From Ruegeria arenilitoris (lineage in GTDB: Bacteria; Pseudomonadota; Alphaproteobacteria; Rhodobacterales; Rhodobacteraceae): 64,000 nucleotides of DNA. Shown here piece by piece: positions 1 through 11,171 of the stretch; the stretch's first letter is position 1; each line of letters opens with the position of its first letter. The notes beneath the pieces are model-generated. The model had not been told where the DNA came from. It saw only the letters and a program-made list of their open reading frames with translations, and did not search any database. The stretch is taken from the NCBI RefSeq assembly GCF_013032445.1, contig NZ_WQCA01000005.1:1-64000 (forward strand). The letters run 5' to 3'. Position numbers and translations under genes: made by a program.

Positions 1-248
1 GAGCCACCGAAAAACAACAGACGGGCAGGTGGCTTAATAATCGGGTTGAGAACTCACACCTGCCGTTTCGACGAAGAGAACGGGCCATGCTGCGTTTCAG
101 GCGTATGCGAAGTTTGCAGAAATTCGCCTCCGTCCACTCCTCCGTTTACAACCACTTCAACCAGGGAAGATCACTTACCTGCCGAGACACCTTCAAGCTG
201 ACACGCACCGCCGCTCTCACAGAGTGGCGCGAACTTGGTGCGGCATAA
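1..248 (+). pseudogene. IS6-family transposase, 3' fragment (copy A)
   Basis: The fragment runs in from the left edge of the window and ends with TAA at 246-248. In the frame that includes base 3 it encodes the C-terminal third of the same transposase that is complete at 3523-4230, including the NRVENS stretch with the last catalytic Glu and the FRRMRS/KFA region. It differs from the full copy at scattered positions (for example Leu for Gln after the arginine-rich loop). The element's right end, a 28-bp segment at 274-301 ending in GACAGCACC, is intact. Whether the missing 5' part lies outside the window cannot be seen, so this may be an intact element cut by the window edge. Confidence 0.85.
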
Positions 249-304
249 GGGGCAGCTATACTGGCCTGGCTAAGACTGGTTCGAATTTGTCTGACAGCAC
301 CAAA

Positions 305-466
305 ATGCAACGTTTCAGGCGCATGCGAAGTTTGCAGAAATTCGCCGCCGTCCATTCCTCCGTATACAACCACTTCAACCAGGAAAGATCGCTGACCAGC
401 CGAGACACCTTCAAGCTGACACGCACCGCCGCCCTGGCCGAGTGGCGTCAACTTTGTTCCGGATAG
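305..466 (+). pseudogene. IS6-family transposase, 3' remnant (copy B)
   Basis: This is a second, shorter remnant of the same IS6 transposase. It starts abruptly at the MQRFRRMRS stretch, directly after the right end of copy A (301), and reads to a TAG at 464-466. Its last codons differ from the other copies (QLCSG in place of ELGVA/ELGAA), and its own right end follows at 492-519. An open frame from 224 runs through the junction, but its N-terminal part is only read-through of copy A in another frame, so it is not a real fusion protein. The exact abutment suggests a deletion next to an IS end, which is typical of replicative IS6 transposition and recombination. Confidence 0.8.
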
Positions 467-491
467 GTTCGCGGCTTCTGCGGCAAACTGA

Positions 492-519
492 GACTGGTTA
501 GAATTCGTCTGACAGCACC
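492..519 (+). repeat. IS6-type right terminal segment, copy B
   Basis: A 28-bp segment is shared, with one to three mismatches, with 274-301 (copy A) and 4256-4283 (copy C). It begins GACTGGTT and ends GACAGCACC, so the inverted-repeat form would start GGTGCTGTCA. No matching left inverted repeat was found upstream of the full copy. Confidence 0.75.
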
Positions 520-767
520 TGTGTCAGGTTGCATCGATCTTGTGGTGCCGCAAATGAATGCTGAGCTGTCAATTTTCCTCGGCACCCAATCCTCGTTTTT
601 TCGGCAGCAAGGGTCGCCGCAGCGGCAATCGTCGGTGAACGTTGCTTGGCAAGCGCACGGGTTAGATCGCGAGGCGTCACAAGCAGACAATGTGGCTTCC
701 TACTCTTCGATGACCGACAATTGCATTGCGCGCCCGATTGAAATCCAGGCACCGTGAAAACGTCCTG

Positions 768-3047
768 TCACGCTTCAACAAACAAACCACTACGGCTATA
801 TGCTACTTCCTCGGGCGTAAAATGCGGCTCATCGTCTTTCAGTGTCGGATCAAACCGATAGGTTTTTTCCAGAAACTCACCAGCCGCCAAAGCCTCTTCA
901 AGATCGCGAACCGGTCCGTGAGAGTCTTCTATGAATGTGGCCAACTGTGTTGTTGCTGCGACCGTCTGCATACCCCGCCAACGACCACGCAGTGACGCCA
1001 AGCGCCCAACAGGCCTCAACAATCCCGACAAATGCGATAGCCGATCTACGGGGAGCTCGGTTCTTCCAAATGCGCGCGCACAGGCCAGCTCTTCGTTCAG
1101 GCTCGGCCAATAGCGGCTGGCGTAAAACGAGTGTTCGTCTCGATGAAACCAGGACTCGGTCCGCGTGATCGAGGAAGAGACGGCATTGTGCAGTTTCCAA
1201 AGAAACAGGCGAAGCGAACGGCCGTCGGTTATCGTGCTGAGCTTGTTCTCGATTGTCGCCTCGAATTTGTCTTTGCCTTGGTCACATCCTAAAAGCAGGA
1301 ATTCGAGCGGATAGAACTCCACTTCACAATTGCGTACGACGTAGCGATTGAGGTGGTACCGGCAATAAGGACAGGGATACATCGCCGCAAATGAGCGGAA
1401 GAAATCCTTGAACAACGCGATCAAAATCTTCTGATCTTCGTCATCGCGACTGCAGACAATCTCGGCAGTCGTATGAAGAAAACGCCACGTCGCCGGACCT
1501 ATGAAATAGGGAAAGCTTAACCGCATGTCCGCATCGCGCACATCGCTGCGCCCCAGGTAGACATCCAAGAAAGCCACATATTGCGACAAGGAACCAGTTT
1601 CCCGACCGAACTCTAGCCGCTCTCTTTGCTTCTGAACGCCATTGAGGTAATGCCGCGTCAACTGCCAAGCCTGTTTTATCATGAGCTTTTGAGACGGGCG
1701 GCAGTTTTTAAAACATTCCATTTCCGCGTTAGCAAATGGATGGAACTCGCCCGATGCGCGCGCAGCGGCGAACCAGTTGTCAAGATCGGCTTCATTCGGG
1801 TTCGTGTTGGCGTCGATGTCCTCGGCGGTTCCGATGCTGCAGGCGGCAAGCAGCTTTGGCATGTAGTCTTCGTACCAGTAGCGGCTCGGCATCATTGCAC
1901 CATCGATCTCTTCTTCGACAGAGTCCACGATCACCCGGTTCCAAGCTTGCAGATAGTCCAGTGGCGCACTGTGCGAGCGGGGTTCCCGCACCGATCGGTC
2001 TTGGTAAAGCTCCATCGCCCGAAGCCGCTTTACTTCGTGAAGGTCAAGCGCACCGTTGAACAAGTCCGCTGGCGCGAGGTTCTTCCGCCTTAACGTCAGG
2101 GCGCACTCAACCAGTGCCTCAAAAACATGCCGTGTCTTGGATTTATCCTCGCGCTCCTCCTCCATCTTTTCGACTTCGGCAAGCATGCCTAGTGTTTTTT
2201 CGACCAGAGGCCAGGATGCGATACGCTCATCAAGCCGTTCAAGCTCTTCGCGAATGGAACGGGGAACAGCATCCAAGACTTCAAAACACGAAGGTTCGAC
2301 GATCCCCAGTGCCTTGTAGAGTGCAATTGCGCTATCCGTAAATTTCGCAAATTCGGTGATGGAATAGGGCATTATTTTTGCGGTTAGATGCGTCTCGTAG
2401 TTAGCGGCGAAATTCTCCCGAAAACTCCGGTATGCAGCGCCTTGCAGCAGTCGGAAAAGCCCAATTTGAATTTGCAAGCGCGAGGAACCTTCACCGCGCG
2501 GCCGAGCTGCGCTGTTAGACGACAGCGCCCGCGGGATGTTAACTGATGACCTCGATGCCACTTTGTGAATTGGCAATCGGGTCAGGTGTGATAGATGGAT
2601 ATCACGGTACGCGTTCGGATGCCGCTGACCCACATTGGAAACGATATTGCAGAACTCATCAAAGTCGATCGCTCCGTCCCCGTCTTTATCAGCCACGGCG
2701 AAATAGTGGTCAATTCGGGTCTTGCTAATCCCAAACGCCAAAAGGGTTTGTTGCAACTCCTCTGGAGTTATTTGGCCGTCACGGTTTTCATCGAAGACAT
2801 CAAAGGCAATTGTCAGTCGGCTATTCAAATCGCCGCTGAGGGAGGCAATCGTCGCCAGAAATTGTTCACGGGTCACTGCGTCGGTTGAACCAAACGCGTC
2901 GGGAAGAGAGTTCAAGTGTTCAAAGACCGGGGGTTCTTCGAATGCCGCAACCGCCCTTTGAAGGTCATCCAAAGGAATTACATCGAGGTTTCCTGCGATT
3001 TGTTCCCAAAGTTCTTCAATTTCATCGATTCTTAACTGACGCGCCAT
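768..3047 (-). CDS. EF-hand and ERV/ALR sulfhydryl oxidase domain protein
   Basis: A 759-aa protein. The N-terminal 140 residues are calmodulin-like: two canonical calcium loops lie at residues 86-97 (DENRDGQITPEE) and 120-131 (DKDGDGAIDFDE), with probable degenerate EF-hands before them. Residues 150-500 are helical and unrecognised. Residues 513-626 match the ERV/ALR FAD-linked sulfhydryl oxidase fold: GPATWRFLHT, the redox pair C559-P-Y-C562 in a YPCPYC motif, and LWKLHN (His620/Asn621), which in the family contacts FAD. The family oxidises protein or small thiols with oxygen; that role here is inferred. No signal peptide or membrane segment is seen, so a cytosolic site is likely. The gene stands alone between two IS6 copies in an accessory setting. 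ERV/ALR proteins are mostly eukaryotic or viral, and the EF-hand fusion is unusual. Confidence 0.75.
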   Translation of the reverse strand: MARQLRIDEIEELWEQIAGNLDVIPLDDLQRAVAAFEEPPVFEHLNSLPDAFGSTDAVTREQFLATIASLSGDLNSRLTIAFDVFDENRDGQITPEELQQTLLAFGISKTRIDHYFAVADKDGDGAIDFDEFCNIVSNVGQRHPNAYRDIHLSHLTRLPIHKVASRSSVNIPRALSSNSAARPRGEGSSRLQIQIGLFRLLQGAAYRSFRENFAANYETHLTAKIMPYSITEFAKFTDSAIALYKALGIVEPSCFEVLDAVPRSIREELERLDERIASWPLVEKTLGMLAEVEKMEEEREDKSKTRHVFEALVECALTLRRKNLAPADLFNGALDLHEVKRLRAMELYQDRSVREPRSHSAPLDYLQAWNRVIVDSVEEEIDGAMMPSRYWYEDYMPKLLAACSIGTAEDIDANTNPNEADLDNWFAAARASGEFHPFANAEMECFKNCRPSQKLMIKQAWQLTRHYLNGVQKQRERLEFGRETGSLSQYVAFLDVYLGRSDVRDADMRLSFPYFIGPATWRFLHTTAEIVCSRDDEDQKILIALFKDFFRSFAAMYPCPYCRYHLNRYVVRNCEVEFYPLEFLLLGCDQGKDKFEATIENKLSTITDGRSLRLFLWKLHNAVSSSITRTESWFHRDEHSFYASRYWPSLNEELACARAFGRTELPVDRLSHLSGLLRPVGRLASLRGRWRGMQTVAATTQLATFIEDSHGPVRDLEEALAAGEFLEKTYRFDPTLKDDEPHFTPEEVAYSRSGLFVEA

Positions 3048-3408
3048 GACGTCGAATTTTACTTCAAATCACAAGGTTTGGTATTGAATTTTTCTACGTA
3101 GATTTTCTCGTTTTCAGAAGCGAAATGTGTTCTCAGACGGGAAGCCGGAAGCCAGTCTCGGGTGCGAGAATCCGGTCTGTTTTTGACCCGCTATCAGTGT
3201 AAAGTTCCAGAGATCTTGGCAGTTTGGGCCGGAGTCATTACTTGATCGAATGAGTTTTGAGGTCGGCTTTGTCTTTCGATCCGGAAGTATTAACGGCTTC
3301 CGAATTTGCGCCCGCAGCGTATGTCGACGATACGAGCGCAATCGCGGCAAAAATAGCATTCTACCGAGGTCGGTTTTGAGCCGATATTCCTTTATGTGAA
3401 CGAGTCAA
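3048..3408. other. Intergenic stretch without a recognised gene
   Basis: This region separates the start of the EF-hand/ERV gene from the IS6 element. It should hold the promoter of the former, and the stretch around 3055-3110 is AT-rich. I see no conserved ORF, no hairpin and no clear IS left end. Confidence 0.5.
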
Positions 3409-4283
3409 ATGGCGACAAGGTCGCGGATCAGGCTTTTGGTTAAGGCGAGATCAAGCATCAACGAGGGTCTTGTCAGAGGAACTTTGCTTGAGCAGGGCAG
3501 GGCGGTTACGTTGCTTTTGCCCATGACCAAACCTGCCTCTTACAAATACTTCAAAACCAGTCCCGAGATCATCCGCCTTGCAGTGATGCTGTACATCCGA
3601 TTCCCTCTCTCGCTTCGGAATGTCGAAGATCTACTGCATGAACGAGGCATCGACGTGAGCCAGGAAACTGTCCGATATTGGTGGAACAGGTTCGGGCCGG
3701 TTTTTGCTGCTGAGATTAGACAGAAGCGTGTTCAGCAGCTGCGCGCGTTCTCCAAATGGAAGTGGCACGCGGATGAGGTTTTTGTGAAGGTAAATGGCAA
3801 GCGGCTTTATCTTTGGCGGGCCGTTGATCACGAAGGTGAGGTGCTTGAAGCCGTTGTCACCAAACGCCGAAACAAGGCTGCAGCACTGAAATTCCTCAAG
3901 AAATCGATGAAGCGCCATGGCTGTTTAGAAAAGATCGTGACGGATCGCTTCGTGTCCTACAAGGCTGCGCTCAGAGAACTGGGTGCACTCGAAAAACAAC
4001 AGACGGGCAGGTGGCTCAACAACCGCGTCGAGAATTCGCACCTGCCGTTTCGACGAAGCGAACGCTCCATGCAGCGTTTCAGGCGCATGCGAAGTTTGCA
4101 TAAATTCGCCGCCGTCCATTCTTCCGTCTACAACCACTTCAACCAGGAAAGATCTCTCACCAGCCGAGACACATTCAAGCGGACACGCTCCGCCGCTCTC
4201 GCCGAGTGGCGCGAACTTGGTGTGGCATAAAGGGCAGATCTACTGGCCTAGTTGAGACTGGTTCGAATTTGTATGACAGCACC
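3409..4283 (+). mobile_element. IS6-family insertion sequence (copy C)
   Basis: This is the only copy with a complete transposase. Its right end is the 28-bp segment at 4256-4283. The left boundary is uncertain: no inverted copy of the right end was found between 3050 and 3523, so the left terminal repeat is either lost or strongly diverged. 3409 is therefore only the first position of the open frame, not a proven boundary. Confidence 0.7.
3523..4230 (+). CDS. IS6-family transposase
   Basis: A 235-aa DDE transposase, of usual IS6-family length. An N-terminal helix-turn-helix region (LSLRNVEDLLHERGI) is followed by the catalytic triad: Asp in HADEVFVKV, Asp in TDRFVSY and Glu in NRVENSH. The start is set at the ATG of MTKPASYK because IS6 transposases begin there. 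The frame is open upstream to 3409, but those 38 residues have no family resemblance. It would catalyse replicative transposition with cointegrate formation. The other two copies in this window are truncated, so this may be their source of transposase. Confidence 0.9.
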   Translation: MTKPASYKYFKTSPEIIRLAVMLYIRFPLSLRNVEDLLHERGIDVSQETVRYWWNRFGPVFAAEIRQKRVQQLRAFSKWKWHADEVFVKVNGKRLYLWRAVDHEGEVLEAVVTKRRNKAAALKFLKKSMKRHGCLEKIVTDRFVSYKAALRELGALEKQQTGRWLNNRVENSHLPFRRSERSMQRFRRMRSLHKFAAVHSSVYNHFNQERSLTSRDTFKRTRSAALAEWRELGVA

Positions 4284-4354
4284 CAGTCGAAAGCTGCAAA
4301 TTCACGAACCAGTTAAGGGAAAACACCACCGGGGTCATTGACCGGCTGGGGTTT

Positions 4355-4819
4355 TCAATATGGGATGCGTGATCGACTGATGAATTGGCGTAGCGCGAAC
4401 CGCGAGCGTACAACGCGTAAACCCGGCAGCCGCATTAGTTTCGTCTGCAGAAAGGTCTCAAACTCCTCGAGACTTTCGACCGCGACTTCCAACAGAAAAT
4501 CCTGTGCGCCGGTCATCAATGTTCCGGTCACCACCTCATCAAACAGTGCGACCTGACGCTGAAAGTCGGCCACTTTTTCGGCGTCTTGCCTCTCGAGTTC
4601 GACCGAGACGAAAGCTGTGATCGGAAAGCCCGCCGTTTTACGGTCGATACGTGCGCTATAACCCGAAATCAGCCCGGTTTCCTCGAGGCGCGCCAACCGG
4701 CGTTTGCATGGTGTGGCGGACAGACCGATGCGTTCCGACAGTTGGACCAATGACATTCGTCCGTCCTCTTGCAGTGCGCGAAGAATCTCTCGATCCACCT
4801 GATCTGTAGTGAAAGGCAC
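4355..4819 (-). CDS. Lrp/AsnC-family transcriptional regulator (BkdR-like)
   Basis: A 154-aa regulator. An N-terminal helix-turn-helix (VQLSERIGLSATPCKRRLARLE) is followed by the RAM/ligand-binding domain (FLLEVAVESLEEFETFL). A longer frame from 4864 exists, but the GTG at 4819 has an AAGGA a few bases upstream and gives the length and start typical of Lrp proteins (FTTDQVDREILRAL). It is divergent from the leucine dehydrogenase/bkd operon. In other proteobacteria BkdR, an Lrp paralogue, activates bkd genes in response to branched-chain amino acids; the same job here is inferred from position. Confidence 0.9.
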   Translation of the reverse strand: MPFTTDQVDREILRALQEDGRMSLVQLSERIGLSATPCKRRLARLEETGLISGYSARIDRKTAGFPITAFVSVELERQDAEKVADFQRQVALFDEVVTGTLMTGAQDFLLEVAVESLEEFETFLQTKLMRLPGLRVVRSRFALRQFISRSRIPY

Positions 4820-4873
4820 TATAAATCCTTCAATTGGTAGCAATAAACACTCAGCTTCTTTCAAAATACCCTG

Positions 4874-4888
4874 GAAAAGAAGTTTTTC
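4874..4888. promoter_or_regulatory. AT-rich inverted repeat in lrp-bkd intergenic region
   Basis: GAAAA and TTTTC arms are separated by 5 bp, in the gap between the divergent regulator and the operon. Lrp-type sites are AT-rich and dyadic, so this is a candidate binding site. It is short and could be chance. Confidence 0.3.
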
Positions 4889-4974
4889 AACCCGGCACGG
4901 GACCGTAGGCTGGAAGTGATGATCCTAACTGATCGAAACGACTGAACCCAGCCATACAAACAAATGGTGAAATC

Positions 4975-7280
<2,306 letters not shown>

Positions 7281-7283
7281 GAG

Positions 7284-8297
7284 ATGGCCCAAATGACAAT
7301 GATCGAAGCCATTCGCGATGCCCATGACGTGGCCATGGCGGCTGACGACCGTGTGGTTGTATTCGGTGAGGATGTTGGGTTCTTTGGCGGGGTATTCCGC
7401 TGCACCGCCGGTTTGCAGGAGAAATACGGCAAGAGCCGCTGCTTCGACGCGCCGATCAATGAAAGCGGCATCGTCGGTACTGCAATCGGTATGGCCGCCT
7501 ATGGCCTGAAACCGGTGATCGAGATTCAGTTCGCCGATTATGTCTATCCCGCCTATGACCAGATCGTCAGTGAGGCCGCGCGTCTGCGCCACCGCTCGAA
7601 CGCCGATTTCACCTGCCCGCTTGTCATCCGCATGCCCACGGGCGGCGGTATTTTCGGCGGCCAGACCCACAGCCAGAGCCCAGAGGCTCTGTTTACCCAT
7701 GTGTCGGGCCTCAAGGTGGTGATGCCGTCAAACCCTGCGGACGCCAAAGGGCTGTTGCTTGCCTCGATTGCCGACCCTGATCCGGTGATTTTCCTGGAGC
7801 CGAAGCGTCTCTACAACGGGCCGTTTGACGGGCACCACGACAAGCCGCTGACAACCTGGAAAAAGCATGCCGAAGGCGACGTTCCTGAAGGCGATGAGAT
7901 CGTGCCTCTGGGAAAGGCCAAAGTCACTCGCAAGGGGGCGGACGTGACCGTGCTGGCCTATGGGACCATGGTTTACGTGGCCGAGGCTGCGGCAAAGGAA
8001 ACCGGCGTTGACGCCGAGGTGATCGACCTGCGAACGCTCATGCCGTTGGATCTGGAAACGATCACCGCCTCGGTGCAAAAAACCGGCCGCTGCGTGATTG
8101 TGCATGAAGCCACACGCACTTGCGGATTTGGCGCCGAGCTGCTGAGCCTCGTGCAGGAGGAATGCTTCTATCACCTCGAAGCGCCAATTATCCGGGTCAC
8201 CGGGTGGGACACACCTTATCCGCATGCTCAGGAATGGCAGTATTTCCCGGGCCCCGCGCGGGTGGGTGAAGCCCTCAACACCGTCATGGAGGACTGA
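7284..8297 (+). CDS. bkdA2: Branched-chain 2-oxo acid dehydrogenase E1 beta
   Basis: A 337-aa E1 beta subunit, the partner of E1 alpha in the alpha2beta2 decarboxylase. It has the transketolase-like pyrimidine-binding fold with GEDVGFFGGVFRCT, the substrate-site stretch FADYVYPAYDQIVSE, and RMPTGGGIFGG, and a C-terminal transketolase domain with DLRTLMPLD and HEATRTCGFGAEL. Length and motif order are standard. It lies between E1 alpha and E2 with gaps of 3 bp on both sides. Confidence 0.93.
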   Translation: MAQMTMIEAIRDAHDVAMAADDRVVVFGEDVGFFGGVFRCTAGLQEKYGKSRCFDAPINESGIVGTAIGMAAYGLKPVIEIQFADYVYPAYDQIVSEAARLRHRSNADFTCPLVIRMPTGGGIFGGQTHSQSPEALFTHVSGLKVVMPSNPADAKGLLLASIADPDPVIFLEPKRLYNGPFDGHHDKPLTTWKKHAEGDVPEGDEIVPLGKAKVTRKGADVTVLAYGTMVYVAEAAAKETGVDAEVIDLRTLMPLDLETITASVQKTGRCVIVHEATRTCGFGAELLSLVQEECFYHLEAPIIRVTGWDTPYPHAQEWQYFPGPARVGEALNTVMED

Positions 8298-8300
8298 GTC

Positions 8301-9557
8301 ATGGGCGTTCATACCATCCGCCTTCCGGACATAGGTGAAGGAATTGCCGAGGCCGAGTTGACCGAATGGCTGGTCAAACCCGGCGATATTGTCAGGGAGG
8401 ACGATATTCTGGCTGTGGTAATGACCGACAAAGCTGCGGTCGAAGTGCCATCATCCGTGGAAGGCAAGGTTCTGGAATTGGGGGGCGAGATCGGCGAGTT
8501 GATGGCCGTTGGCGCTACTCTGATCCGCATCGAGGTCGACGGCGAAGGCAACGAAGGCGAAGTGCCTGCTGTGGCCGAGGCGACCGAAGTTGCGCCGGAG
8601 CCTGAACCAGAGTCGACGGTCGAGCCTAAGCCTGAACCTGAAAAGGCTCCCGAGCGGGCCGCACCTGCGGTGGCGCGCGCCCAAGGCACCAAGCCGCTTG
8701 CCTCACCTTCCGTTCGCGCCCGTGCCCGGGAAGAAGGGATCGACCTGCGTCAAGTGCCGGGGTCCGGGCCAGCCTCGCGGATCAGCCACAGTGATCTGGA
8801 TCAGTGGATTGCCTCGGGTGGCATTCAGCAGGGTCAGATCACCCGCGGCGCAAATACCGGCATCGAAGAAGTGCGCGTCATTGGGATGCGTCGCAAGATC
8901 GCCGAAAAGATGCAGCTTTCGAAACGCCAGATCCCGCATATCACCATCGTCGAAGAGGTCGAAATCGAGTCTCTCGACGCCTTGCGGGTGGCTCTGAACG
9001 ACAAACACAAGGGTGATAGGCCAAAGCTGACCATGCTGCCATTCCTGATGCGCGCGATTGTTGAGGCGGTGCGTGAACAGCCCGGACTGAACGCGCGTTT
9101 TGATGACGAGGCCGGTGTCATCCATCGTCATGGCGGAGTGCATGTGGGCATCGCCACCCAGACGCCAAATGGGCTGAACGTGCCGGTGATCCGCCACGCC
9201 GAAGCGGGCAGCCTGTGGGACAATGCCGCTGAGTTGACCCGTCTGGCCGAAGCCGCACGTGACGGAACGATCAAGCGCGAGGAACTGCAGGGCGGAACCA
9301 TTACAATCACCTCCCTCGGACCGCTGGGCGCGTTGGCCACCACCCCGATCATCAACCACCCCGAAGTGGCAATCGTCGGCGTCAACAAAATGCAGATCCG
9401 CCCGGTCTGGGACGGTCAGCAGTTCCAACCGCGCAAGATGATGAACATCTCGTGCAGCTTCGATCATCGTGTGGTCGATGGCTGGGATGCGGCAGTCTTC
9501 GTGCAGAAATTGAAATCCCTGCTGGAAACCCCGGCCATGTTGTTTGTGGAGGGCTGA
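8301..9557 (+). CDS. bkdB: Branched-chain 2-oxo acid dehydrogenase E2 (lipoyl acyltransferase)
   Basis: A 418-aa dihydrolipoyl acyltransferase core of the complex. One N-terminal lipoyl domain has the lipoylated Lys44 in MTDKAAVEV. A Pro/Glu/Ala-rich linker (about residues 90-130) leads to the peripheral subunit-binding domain (ASPSVRARAREEGIDL). The C-terminal catalytic domain ends with the active-site motif SFDHRVVDGWDAA. It transfers the acyl group from E1 to CoA. The E3 gene starts directly after its stop codon. Confidence 0.93.
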   Translation: MGVHTIRLPDIGEGIAEAELTEWLVKPGDIVREDDILAVVMTDKAAVEVPSSVEGKVLELGGEIGELMAVGATLIRIEVDGEGNEGEVPAVAEATEVAPEPEPESTVEPKPEPEKAPERAAPAVARAQGTKPLASPSVRARAREEGIDLRQVPGSGPASRISHSDLDQWIASGGIQQGQITRGANTGIEEVRVIGMRRKIAEKMQLSKRQIPHITIVEEVEIESLDALRVALNDKHKGDRPKLTMLPFLMRAIVEAVREQPGLNARFDDEAGVIHRHGGVHVGIATQTPNGLNVPVIRHAEAGSLWDNAAELTRLAEAARDGTIKREELQGGTITITSLGPLGALATTPIINHPEVAIVGVNKMQIRPVWDGQQFQPRKMMNISCSFDHRVVDGWDAAVFVQKLKSLLETPAMLFVEG

Positions 9558-10919
9558 ATGTCAGACCTGAAATGCAAGTTGCTGATCATCGGCGCTGGTC
9601 CTGGCGGGTATGTCTGCGCCATTCGTGCGGGCCAGTTGGGCATCGACACGATCATAGTGGACGAAGCCAAGCCCGGCGGCACCTGTCTGAATGTGGGCTG
9701 CATCCCGTCCAAGGCACTGATCCACGCAGCTGACGAATTTCATCGGATCACAGCGGTGAATGACGGCCCGTTGGGCATCACCGCCGCTGCCCCGGCAATC
9801 GATCTCGCCAAAACTGTTGCCTGGAAAGATGGTGTCGTCAGTAGGCTGAATGCCGGTGTCTCAGGCCTGATGAAAAAGGCAGGTGTCAGGTTCATGTCGG
9901 GCCGCGCCCGTTTTCTGGATGGCAAGACCGTTTCGGTCAGCGATGCCGATGGCGAGAGCCGCGAAATCAGCGCCGATTACATCGTCATCGCGTCGGGCTC
10001 GGCCCCGGTCGAACTGCCCTTCCTGCCATTTGGCGGCGATATCCTTTCCTCGACCGAAGCTCTGGCGTTGGGTGACGTGCCTGAAAGCCTTGCCGTTGTT
10101 GGCGGCGGTTATATTGGGCTGGAACTGGGTACGGCCTTTGCCAAACTGGGTACCAAGGTCACCGTGGTCGAGGCGGAATCCCGCATTCTGCCCACCTATG
10201 ATAAAGCGCTGACCGCACCGGTGGCGAAACGTCTGGCCGCTCTGGATGTCACGGTTATGACTGGCACCAAGGCGCAAGGCTTTTCAGATGGTGTTTTGGC
10301 CACGGATCGGGGCAATGTTGAGGCCGACAAGGTACTGGTGACCGTCGGCCGCCGCCCGCGCACCCACGGCATCGGGGTCGAAGAACTGTCGCTAACCCTT
10401 AATGGGCCGTTCATCCAGATCGACGAGACCTGTCAGAGCTCAATGCGGGGCATTTATGCAATCGGGGACGTTACGGGTGAGCCCATGCTTGCGCATCGCG
10501 CCATGGCGCAGGGCAAAATGGTTGCCGAACATATCGCGGGTCACACCGTAGAGTGGGACAAACGCGCGATCCCGGCGGTTTGTTTCACCGATCCCGAGAT
10601 CGTCACCTGTGGCGCTTTGCCCGGCGAGATTGACGGCACAAAAGCCACTGAATTCCCGTTGGCAGCCAACGGGCGGGCCATGACTTGCGAACGTGAAGAC
10701 GGTTTTGTCCGCGTGGTCTGGCGCGAAGGCGACCATGCTGTCGTGGGCATTCAGGCTGTCGGTGCGCAGATGTCGGAACTTTCGGCGGCGTTCTCGATCG
10801 CCCTCGAAATGGGCGCCTGCCTTGAGGACATCGGTGCAACCATCCACGCACACCCGACACAATCTGAAGGCTTACAGGAAGCGTGTTTGAAGGCTCTGGG
10901 CCAAGCTCTGCATTTCTGA
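9558..10919 (+). CDS. lpdV: Dihydrolipoyl dehydrogenase (E3)
   Basis: A 453-aa FAD/NAD disulfide reductase that reoxidises the lipoyl groups of E2. An N-terminal FAD fold (IIGAGPGGYVCAIRAGQLG) is followed by the redox-active disulfide in GGTCLNVGCIPSKAL. The NAD-binding GGGYIGLELG and the C-terminal dimer interface with the His-Glu pair in HAHPTQSEGLQE are visible. It is the last gene of the operon, and the dedicated E3 copy matches the LpdV arrangement of Pseudomonas-type bkd operons. Confidence 0.93.
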   Translation: MSDLKCKLLIIGAGPGGYVCAIRAGQLGIDTIIVDEAKPGGTCLNVGCIPSKALIHAADEFHRITAVNDGPLGITAAAPAIDLAKTVAWKDGVVSRLNAGVSGLMKKAGVRFMSGRARFLDGKTVSVSDADGESREISADYIVIASGSAPVELPFLPFGGDILSSTEALALGDVPESLAVVGGGYIGLELGTAFAKLGTKVTVVEAESRILPTYDKALTAPVAKRLAALDVTVMTGTKAQGFSDGVLATDRGNVEADKVLVTVGRRPRTHGIGVEELSLTLNGPFIQIDETCQSSMRGIYAIGDVTGEPMLAHRAMAQGKMVAEHIAGHTVEWDKRAIPAVCFTDPEIVTCGALPGEIDGTKATEFPLAANGRAMTCEREDGFVRVVWREGDHAVVGIQAVGAQMSELSAAFSIALEMGACLEDIGATIHAHPTQSEGLQEACLKALGQALHF

Positions 10920-11171
10920 AGTTAAGGCTGAAAGTCTGTCAGACCTGCTTCGGTCGTCCCGCTGTACTTTTTTTGATAACCGAATAGGGCTTTTGTTGGC
11001 GCGATGCCGGGGCCATGCAGAGTGGGGGGAACCACACAAGCAATGTTTGAGCAGGCCAACGTTCCGGTCCTTCTAGGGCATAGAAGAAACGAGCTAACAT
11101 CTTCGTTTTGGCTAGGCCTGCAGCCTGAAAACGATATTGGATATTGCATGTTAGCAAAATTTCTTCAGAGC

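Noticed and set aside
224-304. Fusion reading frame across IS copies A and B
   Set aside because: The frame only reads through copy A out of its coding frame.
3409-3522. N-terminal extension of the IS6 transposase
   Set aside because: The extra 38 residues do not resemble IS6 proteins, which start at MTKPASYK.
4820-4864. N-terminal extension of the Lrp-type regulator
   Set aside because: The GTG at 4819 has an AAGGA upstream and gives the family length.
8703-9467. 254-codon antisense frame in the E2 gene
   Set aside because: E2 catalytic and subunit-binding motifs are on the plus strand; the antisense product has no family features.
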